Assembly: GCF_014899185.1 (NCBI RefSeq)
Contig: NZ_CP045201.1
Coordinates: 1-64,000 of the forward strand
Length of the DNA: 64,000 bases
Direction: 5' to 3'
DNA from: Pseudooceanicola spongiae
GTDB taxonomy: Bacteria > Pseudomonadota > Alphaproteobacteria > Rhodobacterales > Rhodobacteraceae
Made by a program: the position numbers and the translations under genes. Of this stretch, positions 9,101 through 17,811 are shown in pieces; position 1 is the stretch's first letter; each line of letters opens with the position of its first letter. The notes beneath the pieces were generated by a model. It ran no database searches, was not told the DNA's origin, and worked only from the letters and a program-made list of their open reading frames with translations.

Positions 9101-9961
9101 ATGGCTCAGTTAGTTGCCACCCTGGCTTCCACGCACCACCCTTTCTACCTGAAAGCCACGACCCTGCCGCCCGAACAGCAGATGCCCCAGGCCGCCGAGT
9201 GGAAGCGCAAGGTCGAGGCCTACCGCGAAACCCTGGCCCGCACCAAGCCCGACATTCTGGTGATGATCGGATCGGACCATTTCCACCAGATCTTCCTGGA
9301 CAACTGTCCGCAGTTCCTGATCGGCAAGGCGCCGCGCTATGATGCGATCTTCTACAACGAAGAGCGTGAGTTCGGTATTCCGAAATATGTGCTGGAGGGG
9401 GATGAGGCGATGTCTGGCTTCATGCACCAGCACCTGATGGATCAGGATTTCGATTTCGCCTTCTCGAACGAGTTGAAGATCGACCATTCAATCATCTGCC
9501 CGATCATCACGGTCCGTCCGCAAAACGATCTGCCAGTGGTGCCGATCTACACCAATATCTTCGCGCCGCCGCTGGCGTCGCCGCGCCGGTTCTACAACTT
9601 AGGCCGCGCCATCCGCAAAGCCATCGACGCTTATCCCTCCGACAAGCGCATCGCCGCCATCGGCACCGGCCATCTGTCGCTGGAACTGGGCGGGCCGCGT
9701 CAGTTCATGGAAACCGGCCCGGACCCCGAGTTTGATCATCGCGCGATAGAGTGGCTGCGTAACGGCGACATCGACGCCATTCTCGACAATGTTGACCATG
9801 CCTCCATGGCGAAAAGCGGCAATGCCACGCATGGTTTTCTGAACTTCATCCTGATGCTGGGCGTCGCAGGGCCAGAGGGGGCGGACTACGTCGACAACCT
9901 CGACCTGTTCCACACGATGGAGGCCTATTTCACCTGGTATCCGAAGGAGAGCGCGGCATGA
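9101..9961 (+). CDS. Class III extradiol ring-cleavage dioxygenase, LigB-like catalytic subunit
   Basis: A 286-residue protein with GGAGCG just upstream. The LigB fold is indicated by the N-terminal ASTHHPF iron-ligand histidine region (residue about 11-13), the IGSDHFHQIF segment near residue 61 and the GTGHLSLELGGP segment near residue 188. In protocatechuate 4,5-dioxygenase the beta subunit carries the non-heme Fe(II) and opens catechol rings next to a hydroxyl group with O2. A LigA-like gene follows with a four-base overlap, which supports an alpha/beta enzyme. The exact ring substrate (protocatechuate, gallate or a heterocycle) cannot be read from sequence. Confidence 0.9.
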   Translation: MAQLVATLASTHHPFYLKATTLPPEQQMPQAAEWKRKVEAYRETLARTKPDILVMIGSDHFHQIFLDNCPQFLIGKAPRYDAIFYNEEREFGIPKYVLEGDEAMSGFMHQHLMDQDFDFAFSNELKIDHSIICPIITVRPQNDLPVVPIYTNIFAPPLASPRRFYNLGRAIRKAIDAYPSDKRIAAIGTGHLSLELGGPRQFMETGPDPEFDHRAIEWLRNGDIDAILDNVDHASMAKSGNATHGFLNFILMLGVAGPEGADYVDNLDLFHTMEAYFTWYPKESAA

Positions 9962-10323
9962 GCAAGTATTACGTCAACAAGTTCCTCTTCACCGTAGACC
10001 GCAATCCCGACTACCTGCGGCGCTACACCGAAGACGCCCGCACTTTCGTCGCCACCTGGGAGCAGTCTATTGGCCCGCGCCTGAACGACGCGGAGATGTC
10101 GAGCGTTCACAGCTTTACCGAGGCCGAGCGTGAGGCGCTGATCAACCACGACTATGTCGCCCTGTTTGAAATGGGCGCGCATTTTTTCCTGAACCTGACA
10201 ATCTTCATTGGCATCTACGATGAGGTTTTCATGGCAAAGTCCGGGCCTCTGGCCTTTCAGAAGGAATTCGCCCTCAGGCTGCAGGACTGGAGAGACAAGG
10301 ATTATCCCTCTGTCGCCACCTGA
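9958..10323 (+). CDS. LigA-like small subunit of extradiol dioxygenase
   Basis: A 121-residue all-alpha protein of the size of LigA, the alpha subunit of protocatechuate 4,5-dioxygenase, which caps the active site of LigB. The segment with LNDAEMSSVHSFTEAEREAL and the following NHDYVALFEMGAHFF match the LigA helical core. The start codon overlaps the ligB stop (ATGA), a sign of translational coupling and equal stoichiometry. It is the last gene of the plus-strand set that begins with the IclR regulator. Confidence 0.85.
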   Translation: MSKYYVNKFLFTVDRNPDYLRRYTEDARTFVATWEQSIGPRLNDAEMSSVHSFTEAEREALINHDYVALFEMGAHFFLNLTIFIGIYDEVFMAKSGPLAFQKEFALRLQDWRDKDYPSVAT

Positions 10324-10691
10324 CTTGCGGCTAAGCGGGGGGCGCAAAGACCATTGGATGACCAGACGCATGCCATCCTTTGGTATCCTGGGAAGCGGTA
10401 AAAGTCGCCCCCGCGTTCTGAGGTCGCTTTTGCAGGGCAGGATCGCATCGCGTGTCGCGATCACCTTTCAGGCCTAGTGCGTGCCCGGCAAGGGCAGAGG
10501 CCTTTGGTCCCTCTCATACTTCGAGCCCTCACGCGGCACCTTTCAAGCGAAAGGTTAGCGAAGTAGGCCGAAAAGCGAGGTCAACGCCTGCTGCACGTCT
10601 GCACGTCTGCGCGTCCCTCGGTGCTGTTCTTCCCAGTGAAATCGCGCATGACGATGATCTGAAGTGTTCGGAAAGGAGATGCCCTGCTCGG
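10324..10691. other. Intergenic stretch without a recognisable gene
   Basis: No frame here looks coding. I see a short direct repeat of the type CACGTCTG around 10600 and nothing else I can name. It probably belongs to the decayed zone that runs to 12.2 kb. Confidence 0.5.
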
Positions 10692-10766
10692 GGCAGCGAT
10701 ACTGGAGCAAGAGCATTGCTGAGCAGTCTTCCGACCACTAACTGGATATTGAATGACGGCGGCTAG
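10692..10766 (+). pseudogene. Short IS5-family transposase scrap
   Basis: Twenty-four codons ending in a stop read GSDTGARALLSSLPTTNWIL then NDGG. This matches the middle of IS427-like transposases, where an SDYxGA block precedes the LL-LP-WLLGDRGYDADW block. It is the part missing from the remnant at 690-1010. The frame is lost right after the GG, and the codons beyond are not recognisable. No ends or target duplication are visible. Confidence 0.5.
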
Positions 10767-10928
10767 CGCAGGGATGTCGACGCCGTTCGCGTCTATTCGG
10801 CTTCGCCGATAAATGCAGCGACTCTGCTTGGCTAAAGCTCTGATATAAATCGACCACGTGGAAAGTGAGGCAGGGTTTGTGGGCGCCCTACAAAAGTGTT
10901 GGTGCGGGGCGTGCCACGGCAGGGTGTA

Positions 10929-11170
10929 TCAGACGGGCCAGACCGCCTGAAGCTCCTCTCCCGCAAGGATGCGGTTCCGCGCGGCAGCTTCGTCAGCGCC
11001 AAGGTGGTCAGCCTGATCCGCGACGGCGATGAGGTGTTCGCGCGGAATGGCAACCACACCGTCGATGTCAGCGAAGATGATGTCACCCGGCTTCACCGTC
11101 GTTTTGCCGAAGGTGACTGGAACCTGGCTTTTCTTCGGTTCCTTCTTGCCGGTGATACCACCGGACTGTG
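10929..11170 (-). pseudogene. RraA-like family protein, C-terminal fragment
   Basis: About 80 codons at the 3' end of an RraA-like gene. The product has SQVPVTFGKTTVKPGDIIFA followed by DIDGVVAIPREH, the diagnostic C-terminal block of RraA / class II aldolase-type proteins, and a tail with DEAAARNRIL. The N-terminal half, with the GG and RD active-site loops, is absent. Upstream of about 11170 the frame is only the antisense of the kinase fragment. Members include RNase E inhibitors and 4-hydroxy-4-methyl-2-oxoglutarate or carboxy-hydroxy-oxoadipate aldolases. It could have come from the nearby dioxygenase pathway or from the sugar genes beside it. Confidence 0.75.
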
Positions 11171-11183
11171 ATGCGTGCCGAAC

Positions 11184-11581
11184 AGCGATACCCGCCAAAT
11201 CCTTGAGGCGATGCGTGCCGAAGGCGCACAAATCGATACCCTCGTGATGAGTGGCTGGCTTGCGCGAAACGCGCTCTATCTGCGGGAACATGCTGATGCC
11301 ACGGGATGCAGCGTGATGGTCCCAGACGGAAAAGAACCCGTCCTGCTGGGCTTGGCCATGCTGGGTGCCGTGGCTGCGGGCGACCTGCCAGACACGAAGC
11401 AGCGATGGCGGTGATGTCTGGCGGCTTCCGCACGATCGCCCCTCGTGGCGGCCAGATCGCCACCTACCATGACCGCAAGTACAGCGTCATGCGCCGCATG
11501 CAAAATGACCATGCCGCGTACCGCGCCCTGATGGCCGAGCCTTGCGAGAAAACAATCTCTCATACCGAAGAACCCCGTTCA
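11184..11581 (+). pseudogene. FGGY-family carbohydrate kinase, C-terminal fragment with frameshift
   Basis: The first part (frame of 11175) reads TRQILEAMRAEGAQIDTLVM then SGWLARN and SVMVPDGKEPVLLGLAMLGA, the C-terminal ATP-binding half of FGGY pentulose/hexulose kinases. The frame then stops at 11414. The homology continues in another frame as AAMAVMSGGFRTIAPRGGQ and the HDRKYSVMRRM tail, so a frameshift lies near 11390-11400. About the first 400 residues of a normal kinase are missing. It is followed directly by the isomerase-like pseudogene, as in intact sugar-isomerase/kinase operons. Confidence 0.8.
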
Positions 11582-12192
11582 TGAGGTCTATCTACCTTGT
11601 CGCCAGTGGCGACCTGCGCGAAAGCGCCAACCTACAATGCTGGCCGACCCAGAAGGCAATGGAAGAAAAACTGGGCGAAGTCCTGACTTCGCTGGGTCAT
11701 GACCTGAAGCGCGCCCACCCTGAGAAACCTTCGGGGCATGGCTTCACTGCCAGCCAGCGCGAGGGTATGGACGTCTTCGCCGGGTTGGACCCCGACGCCC
11801 CGCTGATCGTCGCCGAAGCTGTCTGGCAGTACTCGCACCATGTTCTTTCCCGCCGGGGGCGGTACGTTGAAGGGCTATGCAAAGCCGGGAGACATCGTCT
11901 GGAGCCGGATCTTCCTAGAGGGTGGCCGCTTGCATATGGATCTCGGTCGTGGCCGCGCGGTGGCTCTGTCACCCGAGGAGCCGGAGCGCCGGGCGCGGGC
12001 CACGAATTACGAATGGCCCTCATGAATGCCGTCCTGACCGGGATAAGCGGTGACCAGATGACGGCGCGTCACAAGGCAAATCACATCCAGGTCGTCTATG
12101 CCCATTCGGCAGCTGAGGCTAACCGCGCGATGGCTGCTAAGGCTGCGCTCGCTCAGGTTCTTGGCATGACGGTCTCGCTCTGCGGAATCTGA
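11582..12192 (+). pseudogene. L-fucose/arabinose isomerase-like gene, internally deleted and frameshifted
   Basis: The N-terminal block (IYLVASGDLRESAN, residues 4-17) and the C-terminal block (TARHKANHIQVVYA) lie in one frame. The block between them, FFPAGGGTLKGYAKPGDIVW with LHMDLGRG, lies in another (11840-12020). The family is normally about 450-480 residues; only about 200 codons remain, so a large internal deletion has joined residue about 90 to the C-terminal quarter. Two frame changes, near 11840 and 12020, happen to cancel, leaving one long open frame that is not a real protein. With the kinase fragment it marks a lost sugar pathway. Confidence 0.75.
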
Positions 12193-12207
12193 AGAGAGGT
12201 TCTGACC

Positions 12208-12238
12208 TCTTCCGCCTGCCCGCTGAGCAGGCGGAAGA
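12208..12238 (+). terminator. Hairpin after the isomerase pseudogene
   Basis: A perfect 12-base-pair stem, TCTTCCGCCTGC with its complement, and a seven-base loop. It lies 16 bases beyond the isomerase stop. No U-run follows, so it is a weak or processed terminator by structure alone. Confidence 0.6.
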
Positions 12239-12656
12239 AGAGACATTGCGCCTCAGGCCGGAGACCACTCAATTGCCTGCCAGGAGGGGCGACGTCGGTA
12301 GTTGTAAAAGGTTGGTGCTGGCCAGGACGGTGGCTGCGAGTAGAGCGATTCAGAGCATCTTCAGGCGATGCGGCTTCGTCATGCGGGCAATTACCTTCAG
12401 ACCAACTGTTGGGGCGATGCTCTGGAGGATTTTTCTCATGGTTATGGGGGCGAGCCGAATCATTCGTCACGCGATTGGGCGTCTTTAACGCCAGCAAAAC
12501 TGCTTTGTGACGGCGCAGCACGAGATCACCCATTGCAAAGCTGCCTTGTCGAGCACCCAAACGGGCCGTTTTCAGCAATTTCTTGACACAATGCCAACAG
12601 AGGGCAAGCCTTGTGGAAACGTCAGCTGTTGGTGTCATTGGAGGGGGGAAAGCCTG
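12239..12656. other. Intergenic stretch upstream of the AraC gene
   Basis: No convincing coding frame. Several short open frames overlap here but none resembles a family I know. The last 60 bases should hold the promoter of the AraC-type gene. A TTCTTGACA-like element at about 12580 could be its -35 region, without a clear -10. Confidence 0.4.
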
Positions 12657-13631
12657 ATGACCGCTGAAACGCTTCCCATGGTTGTGCTCTCGACCGAGCA
12701 GTTTGAGCCCGGGATCCGGGTGCAGGCCTTTGAGACCGCTGCGGCGGCGATCTGCAAGCTCGCGATCGAGCCACGCTCGCCGGAGAGCTACACCTCGTCG
12801 ACCACCATCAAGATCCTGCCCGGCGCGGTGATGGCGCGGACCAGCCATTCGGCATCGGTCACCAAACGCACGCGCGCCATGGCTGCTGATGAGGGCGATA
12901 ACATTCTGATCCACATTCCCCTCAACCACGGGTTTTCGATGACCCAAGCCGGTGGGGCGTCGATCGAATGCAAGGCGGGGGAGGTCTATCTGGACCCCAA
13001 TGAGGTGGCCGGGCGGGCTGTCTTTCACGCTGAACGCTCGGATCTGTTTTACGTCTCGATCCCCCGGGCGGTGCTGTCCCAGTCGTCGCGCACCCTGAAC
13101 GGGCGACTGCGCCAGACCATGCAGGTCTCGCCGCAATGGCGGATGTTCATCCGTTATGCTCAGTCTCTGGACGCAGAAGCCGAAGGCTTGGCCCCGCTCG
13201 AGCGGGCGCAGTATTGCGCGCATTTGCACGAACTGGCTCAGATAGCCCTGAATGCAGAGGATAGCGCACGGATGGAGGCGCAGGGCCGTGGCGTGCGGGC
13301 GGCGCGTCTGCGCGCGCTCAAGGCCGAGATCGACGCCCATGCGACCGAGCCGGGGCTGTCGCTGGCCGCCATTGCTGCCACCCAGTGCATCTCGGAGCGC
13401 TACGCCCGGGCGCTTTTCAGCGAGGATCAGACCACCTTTCGCGATTACCTGACCCGCAAACGCATGCAGAATGTGCGGCGCATGTTGGCGGACCCGGCGC
13501 AGGATCACAGGTCGATCAGCGATCTGGCGATGGCCTCAGGCTTTGGTGATCTGTCGTGGTTCAACAAATGCTACCGGCAGCTTTTCGGAGAGACGCCGTC
13601 CGACAGCCGTGCGCTCGCGCAACAGGGCTAG
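12657..13631 (+). CDS. AraC-family transcriptional regulator
   Basis: A 324-residue regulator. Start 12657 follows GGAGGGGGG at a good distance; the frame extends upstream to 12507 but those codons look non-coding. Residues about 20-200 form an AraC-type ligand/cupin-like domain with the NILIHIPLNHGF strand. The C-terminal 100 residues hold the two helix-turn-helix units: GLSLAAIAATQCISERYARA, then SISDLAMASGFGDLSWFNKC with the typical CYRQLFGETPS ending. The next gene, in the same direction, starts about 110 bases later and may be a target. The effector is unknown. Confidence 0.9.
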   Translation: MTAETLPMVVLSTEQFEPGIRVQAFETAAAAICKLAIEPRSPESYTSSTTIKILPGAVMARTSHSASVTKRTRAMAADEGDNILIHIPLNHGFSMTQAGGASIECKAGEVYLDPNEVAGRAVFHAERSDLFYVSIPRAVLSQSSRTLNGRLRQTMQVSPQWRMFIRYAQSLDAEAEGLAPLERAQYCAHLHELAQIALNAEDSARMEAQGRGVRAARLRALKAEIDAHATEPGLSLAAIAATQCISERYARALFSEDQTTFRDYLTRKRMQNVRRMLADPAQDHRSISDLAMASGFGDLSWFNKCYRQLFGETPSDSRALAQQG

Positions 13632-13739
13632 TAGTGCCGCAGGCCCCGCATCGAGTGCCGTCCAGCCCAAGAAGTAGCCCGGAAAATCGCCTATCTTACG
13701 CCAGGGGGCCAGAATGGCCTAAGCTTGACGTGAGGACTT

Positions 13740-14711
13740 ATGAGCGATTTCAGCTTTTCCACCGCGCTCAGCCTGATGCGCCGGACTGCGCCTTTTGTCC
13801 TCTTTCGGCTGGCCGTCTACTTCGGCATTGCCATTGCCTATGTGCTGGTCACCGGAATTGGGGCGGGTCTGGGCTATGGGATTGGCGGTTTCTGGGACGA
13901 TGACACCCGCCTTGCCGCCAGCGGCTATGGCGCGGCCGCTGGTTTTGGTCTGACGGCAGCGGCGCTGTATTTCCTGCGCGAATACGTGCTTTACACCGTG
14001 AAGGCAGGGCATATTGCGGTGATGGTGGAACTGTTGCAAGGCCGCGAGATCCCGGGGGGGCAGGGCCAGATTGCCTATGCCCGCGCACGCGTCAGCGAAC
14101 GGTTCGCCACCTCGAACGTGCTCTTCGGCATCGACCAGCTGGTCAAGGGCGTCATCACTGCGGTGACCGGGTTGTTGCAGGGACTGATGTCTATTCTGCC
14201 CATTCCGGGGCTGGACAGGTTGATGTCGCTGATCCGCGCCTATCTGCGCGTCGCGGTCGGCCTTCTGGACGAAGTGATGCTGGCCCATTGTTTTGAGACC
14301 CGCGCCACAAACCCCTATGAAGCGTCGAAGACCGCGTTGGTGCTGTATGCCCAGAACGCAAAGGCGATGCTGATCAATGCGGCCTGGGTGACGCTGTGGG
14401 TCTGGCTTTTGTCGGGCCTGATCTTTGTGCTGATGCTGGTGCCTGCCGGATTGGTGGTCTGGCTTTTGCCGGGGCAGATGTCAGCGGCCGGCGTGGTTTT
14501 TGCGCTGCTGTTTGCCTGGGCGATCAAGGCGGCGCTGATCGAGCCCTTCGCGATTGCCTGCATGTTGCAAGCCTATTTCAAGCTGACGGCAGGTCAGACG
14601 CCCGATCCGACGTGGCAGGCAAAACTGGAAGGCACCTCGGACAAGTTCAAATCCCTGGGCGAGCGCGCCTTGTACTGGGTTCGCCCACGCCCTCAGGCCA
14701 GAGGCCTTTGA
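13740..14711 (+). CDS. Multi-pass membrane protein of unknown function
   Basis: A 323-residue protein with about five or six hydrophobic segments. Two lie near the start (FGIAIAYVLVTGIGAGLGYG; GYGAAAGFGLTAAALYFL), one lies in the middle (ITAVTGLLQGLMSILPI), and two or three lie in the C-terminal half (LWVWLLSGLIFVLMLVPAGL; AGVVFALLFAWAIKAALI). I recognise no enzymatic motif. It stands 87 bases before a run of three secreted proteins including a VWA protein, and the same run has no other transmembrane member. It may be their inner-membrane partner. Confidence 0.6.
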   Translation: MSDFSFSTALSLMRRTAPFVLFRLAVYFGIAIAYVLVTGIGAGLGYGIGGFWDDDTRLAASGYGAAAGFGLTAAALYFLREYVLYTVKAGHIAVMVELLQGREIPGGQGQIAYARARVSERFATSNVLFGIDQLVKGVITAVTGLLQGLMSILPIPGLDRLMSLIRAYLRVAVGLLDEVMLAHCFETRATNPYEASKTALVLYAQNAKAMLINAAWVTLWVWLLSGLIFVLMLVPAGLVVWLLPGQMSAAGVVFALLFAWAIKAALIEPFAIACMLQAYFKLTAGQTPDPTWQAKLEGTSDKFKSLGERALYWVRPRPQARGL

Positions 14712-14798
14712 TATGCCCCGTCCAGCGTCATTGCGCCGGGAACGGCGCGCTTCTCGCTGAGCCATTTTCCCCACGTCCCTTCATGCCGGAGCCGCCCC

Positions 14799-15533
14799 AT
14801 GCGCCTTGTTGCCGTTTTTCTGATTGCCCTTGCCGGTCCGCTTCATGCTGAGCCGATCCCGGTCTTCACCCCCGGAGATGAGGGCAAAGCCTTTGTCGAT
14901 GTCTTTGCCTCGGGCCTCTATTCAGCAACCTGCATTGAAGGCGCGGGGTGTACCTGTGCCGCCATGCCAATCAACCGCGACGAATTGGCGGTGGTCATGG
15001 GGCTGGAGGCAGTTGCGCCGGATATCAGCGGCGTTTGGGGCAGCCCTGCCACGGACAGCAGCCTGACAGAGGAGACGCCCGAAGCGCTGCATGCACGCTT
15101 TGGCGGTTCGGGCTATTGCCCGCAAACGGCGCTGGAGCCGGTGGATGGCCTGTGGCGCGACAGCGCGCCGTTCAACATCGCCGTCCAGTGCGGGGCAGGG
15201 ACCGCGATGTTCCGGCAGGTGCTGGCGCAGCAAAAGCTGATCACGGTGCGGCTGGTCTGGAACGCCACCTTTTCGGGCGAGACAATTCAAACCGCCTTTC
15301 TCGCCGCAGATCCCGATCCCGAGGCCTCGCGTCATTCCTTTCAGGATCTGACCCCGGTCGAAACCATTGGCACGGCCTCGATTGCGGCGGAAGGCGGGGC
15401 GATGACCTCGACTGGGCGGATGCGGCTTTTGACGCCACGGCTTTTCACGGTCCATTGGGAGGTTCTGGGCCGCAACAAAGCGGGTCCCTGCAACTGGGCC
15501 ACCGACCAACTGGTCAGCTGGGTGGGAGAATGA
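14799..15533 (+). CDS. Secreted cysteine-motif protein (paralogue 1 of 2)
   Basis: A 244-residue protein with a clear signal peptide (MRLVAVFLIALAGPLHA). After it comes a distinctive CIEGAGCTC motif (Cys 45, 51, 53), then a GYCP motif near residue 105, VQC near 130 and a Cys near the end. The same cysteines recur in the protein encoded at 17812-18546, which is also 244 residues long, so the two are paralogues. The paired cysteines suggest periplasmic disulfides or a metal site. I do not know a named family. Its stop overlaps the VWA gene start (ATGA). Confidence 0.65.
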   Translation: MRLVAVFLIALAGPLHAEPIPVFTPGDEGKAFVDVFASGLYSATCIEGAGCTCAAMPINRDELAVVMGLEAVAPDISGVWGSPATDSSLTEETPEALHARFGGSGYCPQTALEPVDGLWRDSAPFNIAVQCGAGTAMFRQVLAQQKLITVRLVWNATFSGETIQTAFLAADPDPEASRHSFQDLTPVETIGTASIAAEGGAMTSTGRMRLLTPRLFTVHWEVLGRNKAGPCNWATDQLVSWVGE

Positions 15534-17809
15534 GCATGAGGCAATTTGCAGCGATCTTTGCAACGTTGGCGGCTGTTGGCAGCGGTGCTCTGGCAGATGC
15601 GCCACGCACCATCATCGTGATGGACGGTTCCGGGTCGATGTGGGGCCAGATCGACGGGCGCGCCAAGCTGGAGATTGCCCGCGAAACCGTCGCCACGGTC
15701 CTGAGCACCCTGCCGGCGGAGCAGGAGCTGGGACTTCTGGCCTATGGTCACCGCGAAAAGGGCAATTGCTCCGATATCGAGCTGATCGTGCCGCCCGCTG
15801 CGGGCACCGGGGCCGAGATTGCGGCGCAAGTTGCCAAGATGCGCTTTCTGGGCAAGACGCCGCTGTCGCAAGCCGTGCGTGAGGCCGCCGAGGCGCTGCG
15901 GTATGGCGAAGAGGCGGCCACCGTCGTGCTCGTCACGGATGGGCTGGAAAGCTGCGATGCCGACCCCTGTGCCTTGGGCCGCGAACTGGAGGCGTCGGGG
16001 CTGGCCTTTACCGCCCATGTCATCGGCCTTGGCCTGAGCGGGGCAGAAGGGGCCGAGGTGGCCTGCCTTGCCACCGAAACCGGTGGGCAATATCTGTCGG
16101 CCTCGAATGCGGCTGGGCTGGCGGAGGCCTTGGCCGCCACTGTCGCCGCCAAACTCCCCCCGCCTCAGCCCGCACCGATTCCTGAGCCCAAGCCCGCCTT
16201 GCCCGAGGCCAGCCTTACCGCCCCCGAGAGCGCGCCTGCCGGATCGGTGCTGCGCGTGGATTTCGCCGGTCCGCATGAGGAGTACGACTACATCCGCATT
16301 CTGGACACTGCGGGCGAGTGGCTGGCAGAGGCCAGTGTCGAGGCCGAGCCCTTTGTCGAGATCCGTCTGCCCTTTGTGACCGGCCCGCATGAGGTGGTCT
16401 ATATGCTCCAGTCCGGGGAGTTTCTTGCCCGCCGGCCGCTGACCCTGACCGAGGCCCCTGTGTCGATCACCGCGCCGGACATGGCTCAGGTGGGGACAGA
16501 GGTGACGATCGTTTGGGAGGGACCGGATGCTGCCTATGACAATATCCAGCTCTACCGGCTCTCCGATGACGAAAGGATCACCTACGACTATCTGGGCGAT
16601 ACCAACGCGCTGACCTTCACCATGCCGGAAGAACCGGGGCTGTATGAGTTTCGCTACAAGTTCAGGGACGCTGAGGTGATCTACACACGCCCCATCACCG
16701 TGACGCTGGACAAGGTCGACGCCGCGCCTGTCCTTGACCCCGCAAAGGGGCTGAGCATTGTGCCCGTCGCATTGTCCGTGCCTGCGGATTTTGCGGGCCA
16801 GCCGATTCAGTGGTCCGCAGAGCCACTGGACCCCCATCCCGATGCCCCCGAAGCGCTGGCCATGCCCGGGGCGGAGGTCGGGCCCTGGACGGCTGAGCTG
16901 TACCCCGGTCGCTGGCGCATCTACGCCGAAGCTCCGGCAGGGGTCACTGCGGGCAAGGGGTTCGGGGCGGATATCATGGTGACCGACGCGACGGGGCAGA
17001 TGTTTGAAATCCCTCTGACGCCGATGGAAACCATGGGCATGGGCGAAGATACACCCGACGCCGCTTCGGATCCGGTGCCGATCAGGATCAATGGGGAATA
17101 TGGCGGCATGATGACCCGCTGGCAGGCTACCCCGGTCAGTGGTCAGGACAGCCTCGTGCTGGGCAGCGATGCCACCCCGAGCGGCTGGAAGACCGCACTC
17201 GATCCCGGGCGCTGGCTGATCGAGGGGTTTGCCCAAGGCGGCAAGGGACAACTTTACGCTGCCGTGATCGAAGTCGCCGCAGGTGGTCCCGCCGACATCA
17301 CCTTGCCGCGCACGGCCGGCGTCTCACAGACGCCTGCGATGCTGCCCCAAGATGAGCTGGCCGAGGCGCATTGTGTCGGCGAAGTGGCCTGTTATCACAC
17401 TGATCGCACCGGTGCCGTCCGATATCTGCTGCTCCCCGACTGGGCGGCTGACACGGCCATTTTCTATGAAACCGCAGGTGGGGTTGCCGCGGAGACCCCC
17501 TCGATCACGTTTTACCACGGCGTCCCGTTTCAGGTCATGGCAGCGTTCAATCCGCGCCAGTGGGACGCGATGATTGGCCCCTGCAACGATACCCCGGTTG
17601 GGCCGCTTTGTGCCGCAACCGAGGCTGATCCGGCGGCGGTGGCGCTGTTGCTGGCGTCACTGAGCAAGGTCGAAGCCGAACCAGCGACAGCGCCCTCTGT
17701 GACATTGGACACCGATGGCACGGCCATGACCCTCGACACCCCGATTGACCTGCCCGAAGGGTTTGACCCGGTCGAACTCTTTGTCCCACAGCTTTTGTCA
17801 AAGGAATAG
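15530..17809 (+). CDS. Secreted VWA-domain protein
   Basis: A 759-residue protein starting at the ATG that overlaps the preceding stop; the frame is open far upstream but those codons belong to the shadow of the previous gene. A signal peptide (FAAIFATLAAVGSGALADA) precedes a von Willebrand A domain, residues about 25-205. The metal-ion site is DGSGSMWG (Asp 32, Ser 34, Ser 36), with a Thr in GKTPLSQAV and an Asp in LVTDGLESC. A Pro-rich linker (LPPPQPAPIPEPKPALPEA) leads to repeated beta-rich modules in which the VTIVWEGPDAAYDNIQLYRL pattern recurs. Such proteins bind partners through the metal site. Target unknown. Confidence 0.8.
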   Translation: MSMRQFAAIFATLAAVGSGALADAPRTIIVMDGSGSMWGQIDGRAKLEIARETVATVLSTLPAEQELGLLAYGHREKGNCSDIELIVPPAAGTGAEIAAQVAKMRFLGKTPLSQAVREAAEALRYGEEAATVVLVTDGLESCDADPCALGRELEASGLAFTAHVIGLGLSGAEGAEVACLATETGGQYLSASNAAGLAEALAATVAAKLPPPQPAPIPEPKPALPEASLTAPESAPAGSVLRVDFAGPHEEYDYIRILDTAGEWLAEASVEAEPFVEIRLPFVTGPHEVVYMLQSGEFLARRPLTLTEAPVSITAPDMAQVGTEVTIVWEGPDAAYDNIQLYRLSDDERITYDYLGDTNALTFTMPEEPGLYEFRYKFRDAEVIYTRPITVTLDKVDAAPVLDPAKGLSIVPVALSVPADFAGQPIQWSAEPLDPHPDAPEALAMPGAEVGPWTAELYPGRWRIYAEAPAGVTAGKGFGADIMVTDATGQMFEIPLTPMETMGMGEDTPDAASDPVPIRINGEYGGMMTRWQATPVSGQDSLVLGSDATPSGWKTALDPGRWLIEGFAQGGKGQLYAAVIEVAAGGPADITLPRTAGVSQTPAMLPQDELAEAHCVGEVACYHTDRTGAVRYLLLPDWAADTAIFYETAGGVAAETPSITFYHGVPFQVMAAFNPRQWDAMIGPCNDTPVGPLCAATEADPAAVALLLASLSKVEAEPATAPSVTLDTDGTAMTLDTPIDLPEGFDPVELFVPQLLSKE

Positions 17810-17811
17810 CC

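Noticed and set aside
12239..12600. IS-like remnant or plasmid sequence upstream of the AraC gene
   Set aside because: Some minus-strand codons read FYNYRRR-like, which recalls transposase ends, but the match is too short to support.
12153..13508. 451-codon open frame on the minus strand
   Set aside because: Antisense to the AraC-type gene, which has both helix-turn-helix motifs. No minus-strand family similarity is seen.
14948..15529. N-terminal extension of the VWA frame
   Set aside because: The open frame continues upstream through the previous gene, but the signal peptide and ribosome site at 15530 decide the start.
15341..17251. 636-codon open frame on the minus strand
   Set aside because: Antisense to the VWA gene, with shadow-like composition; the VWA frame has a signal peptide and an intact metal site.
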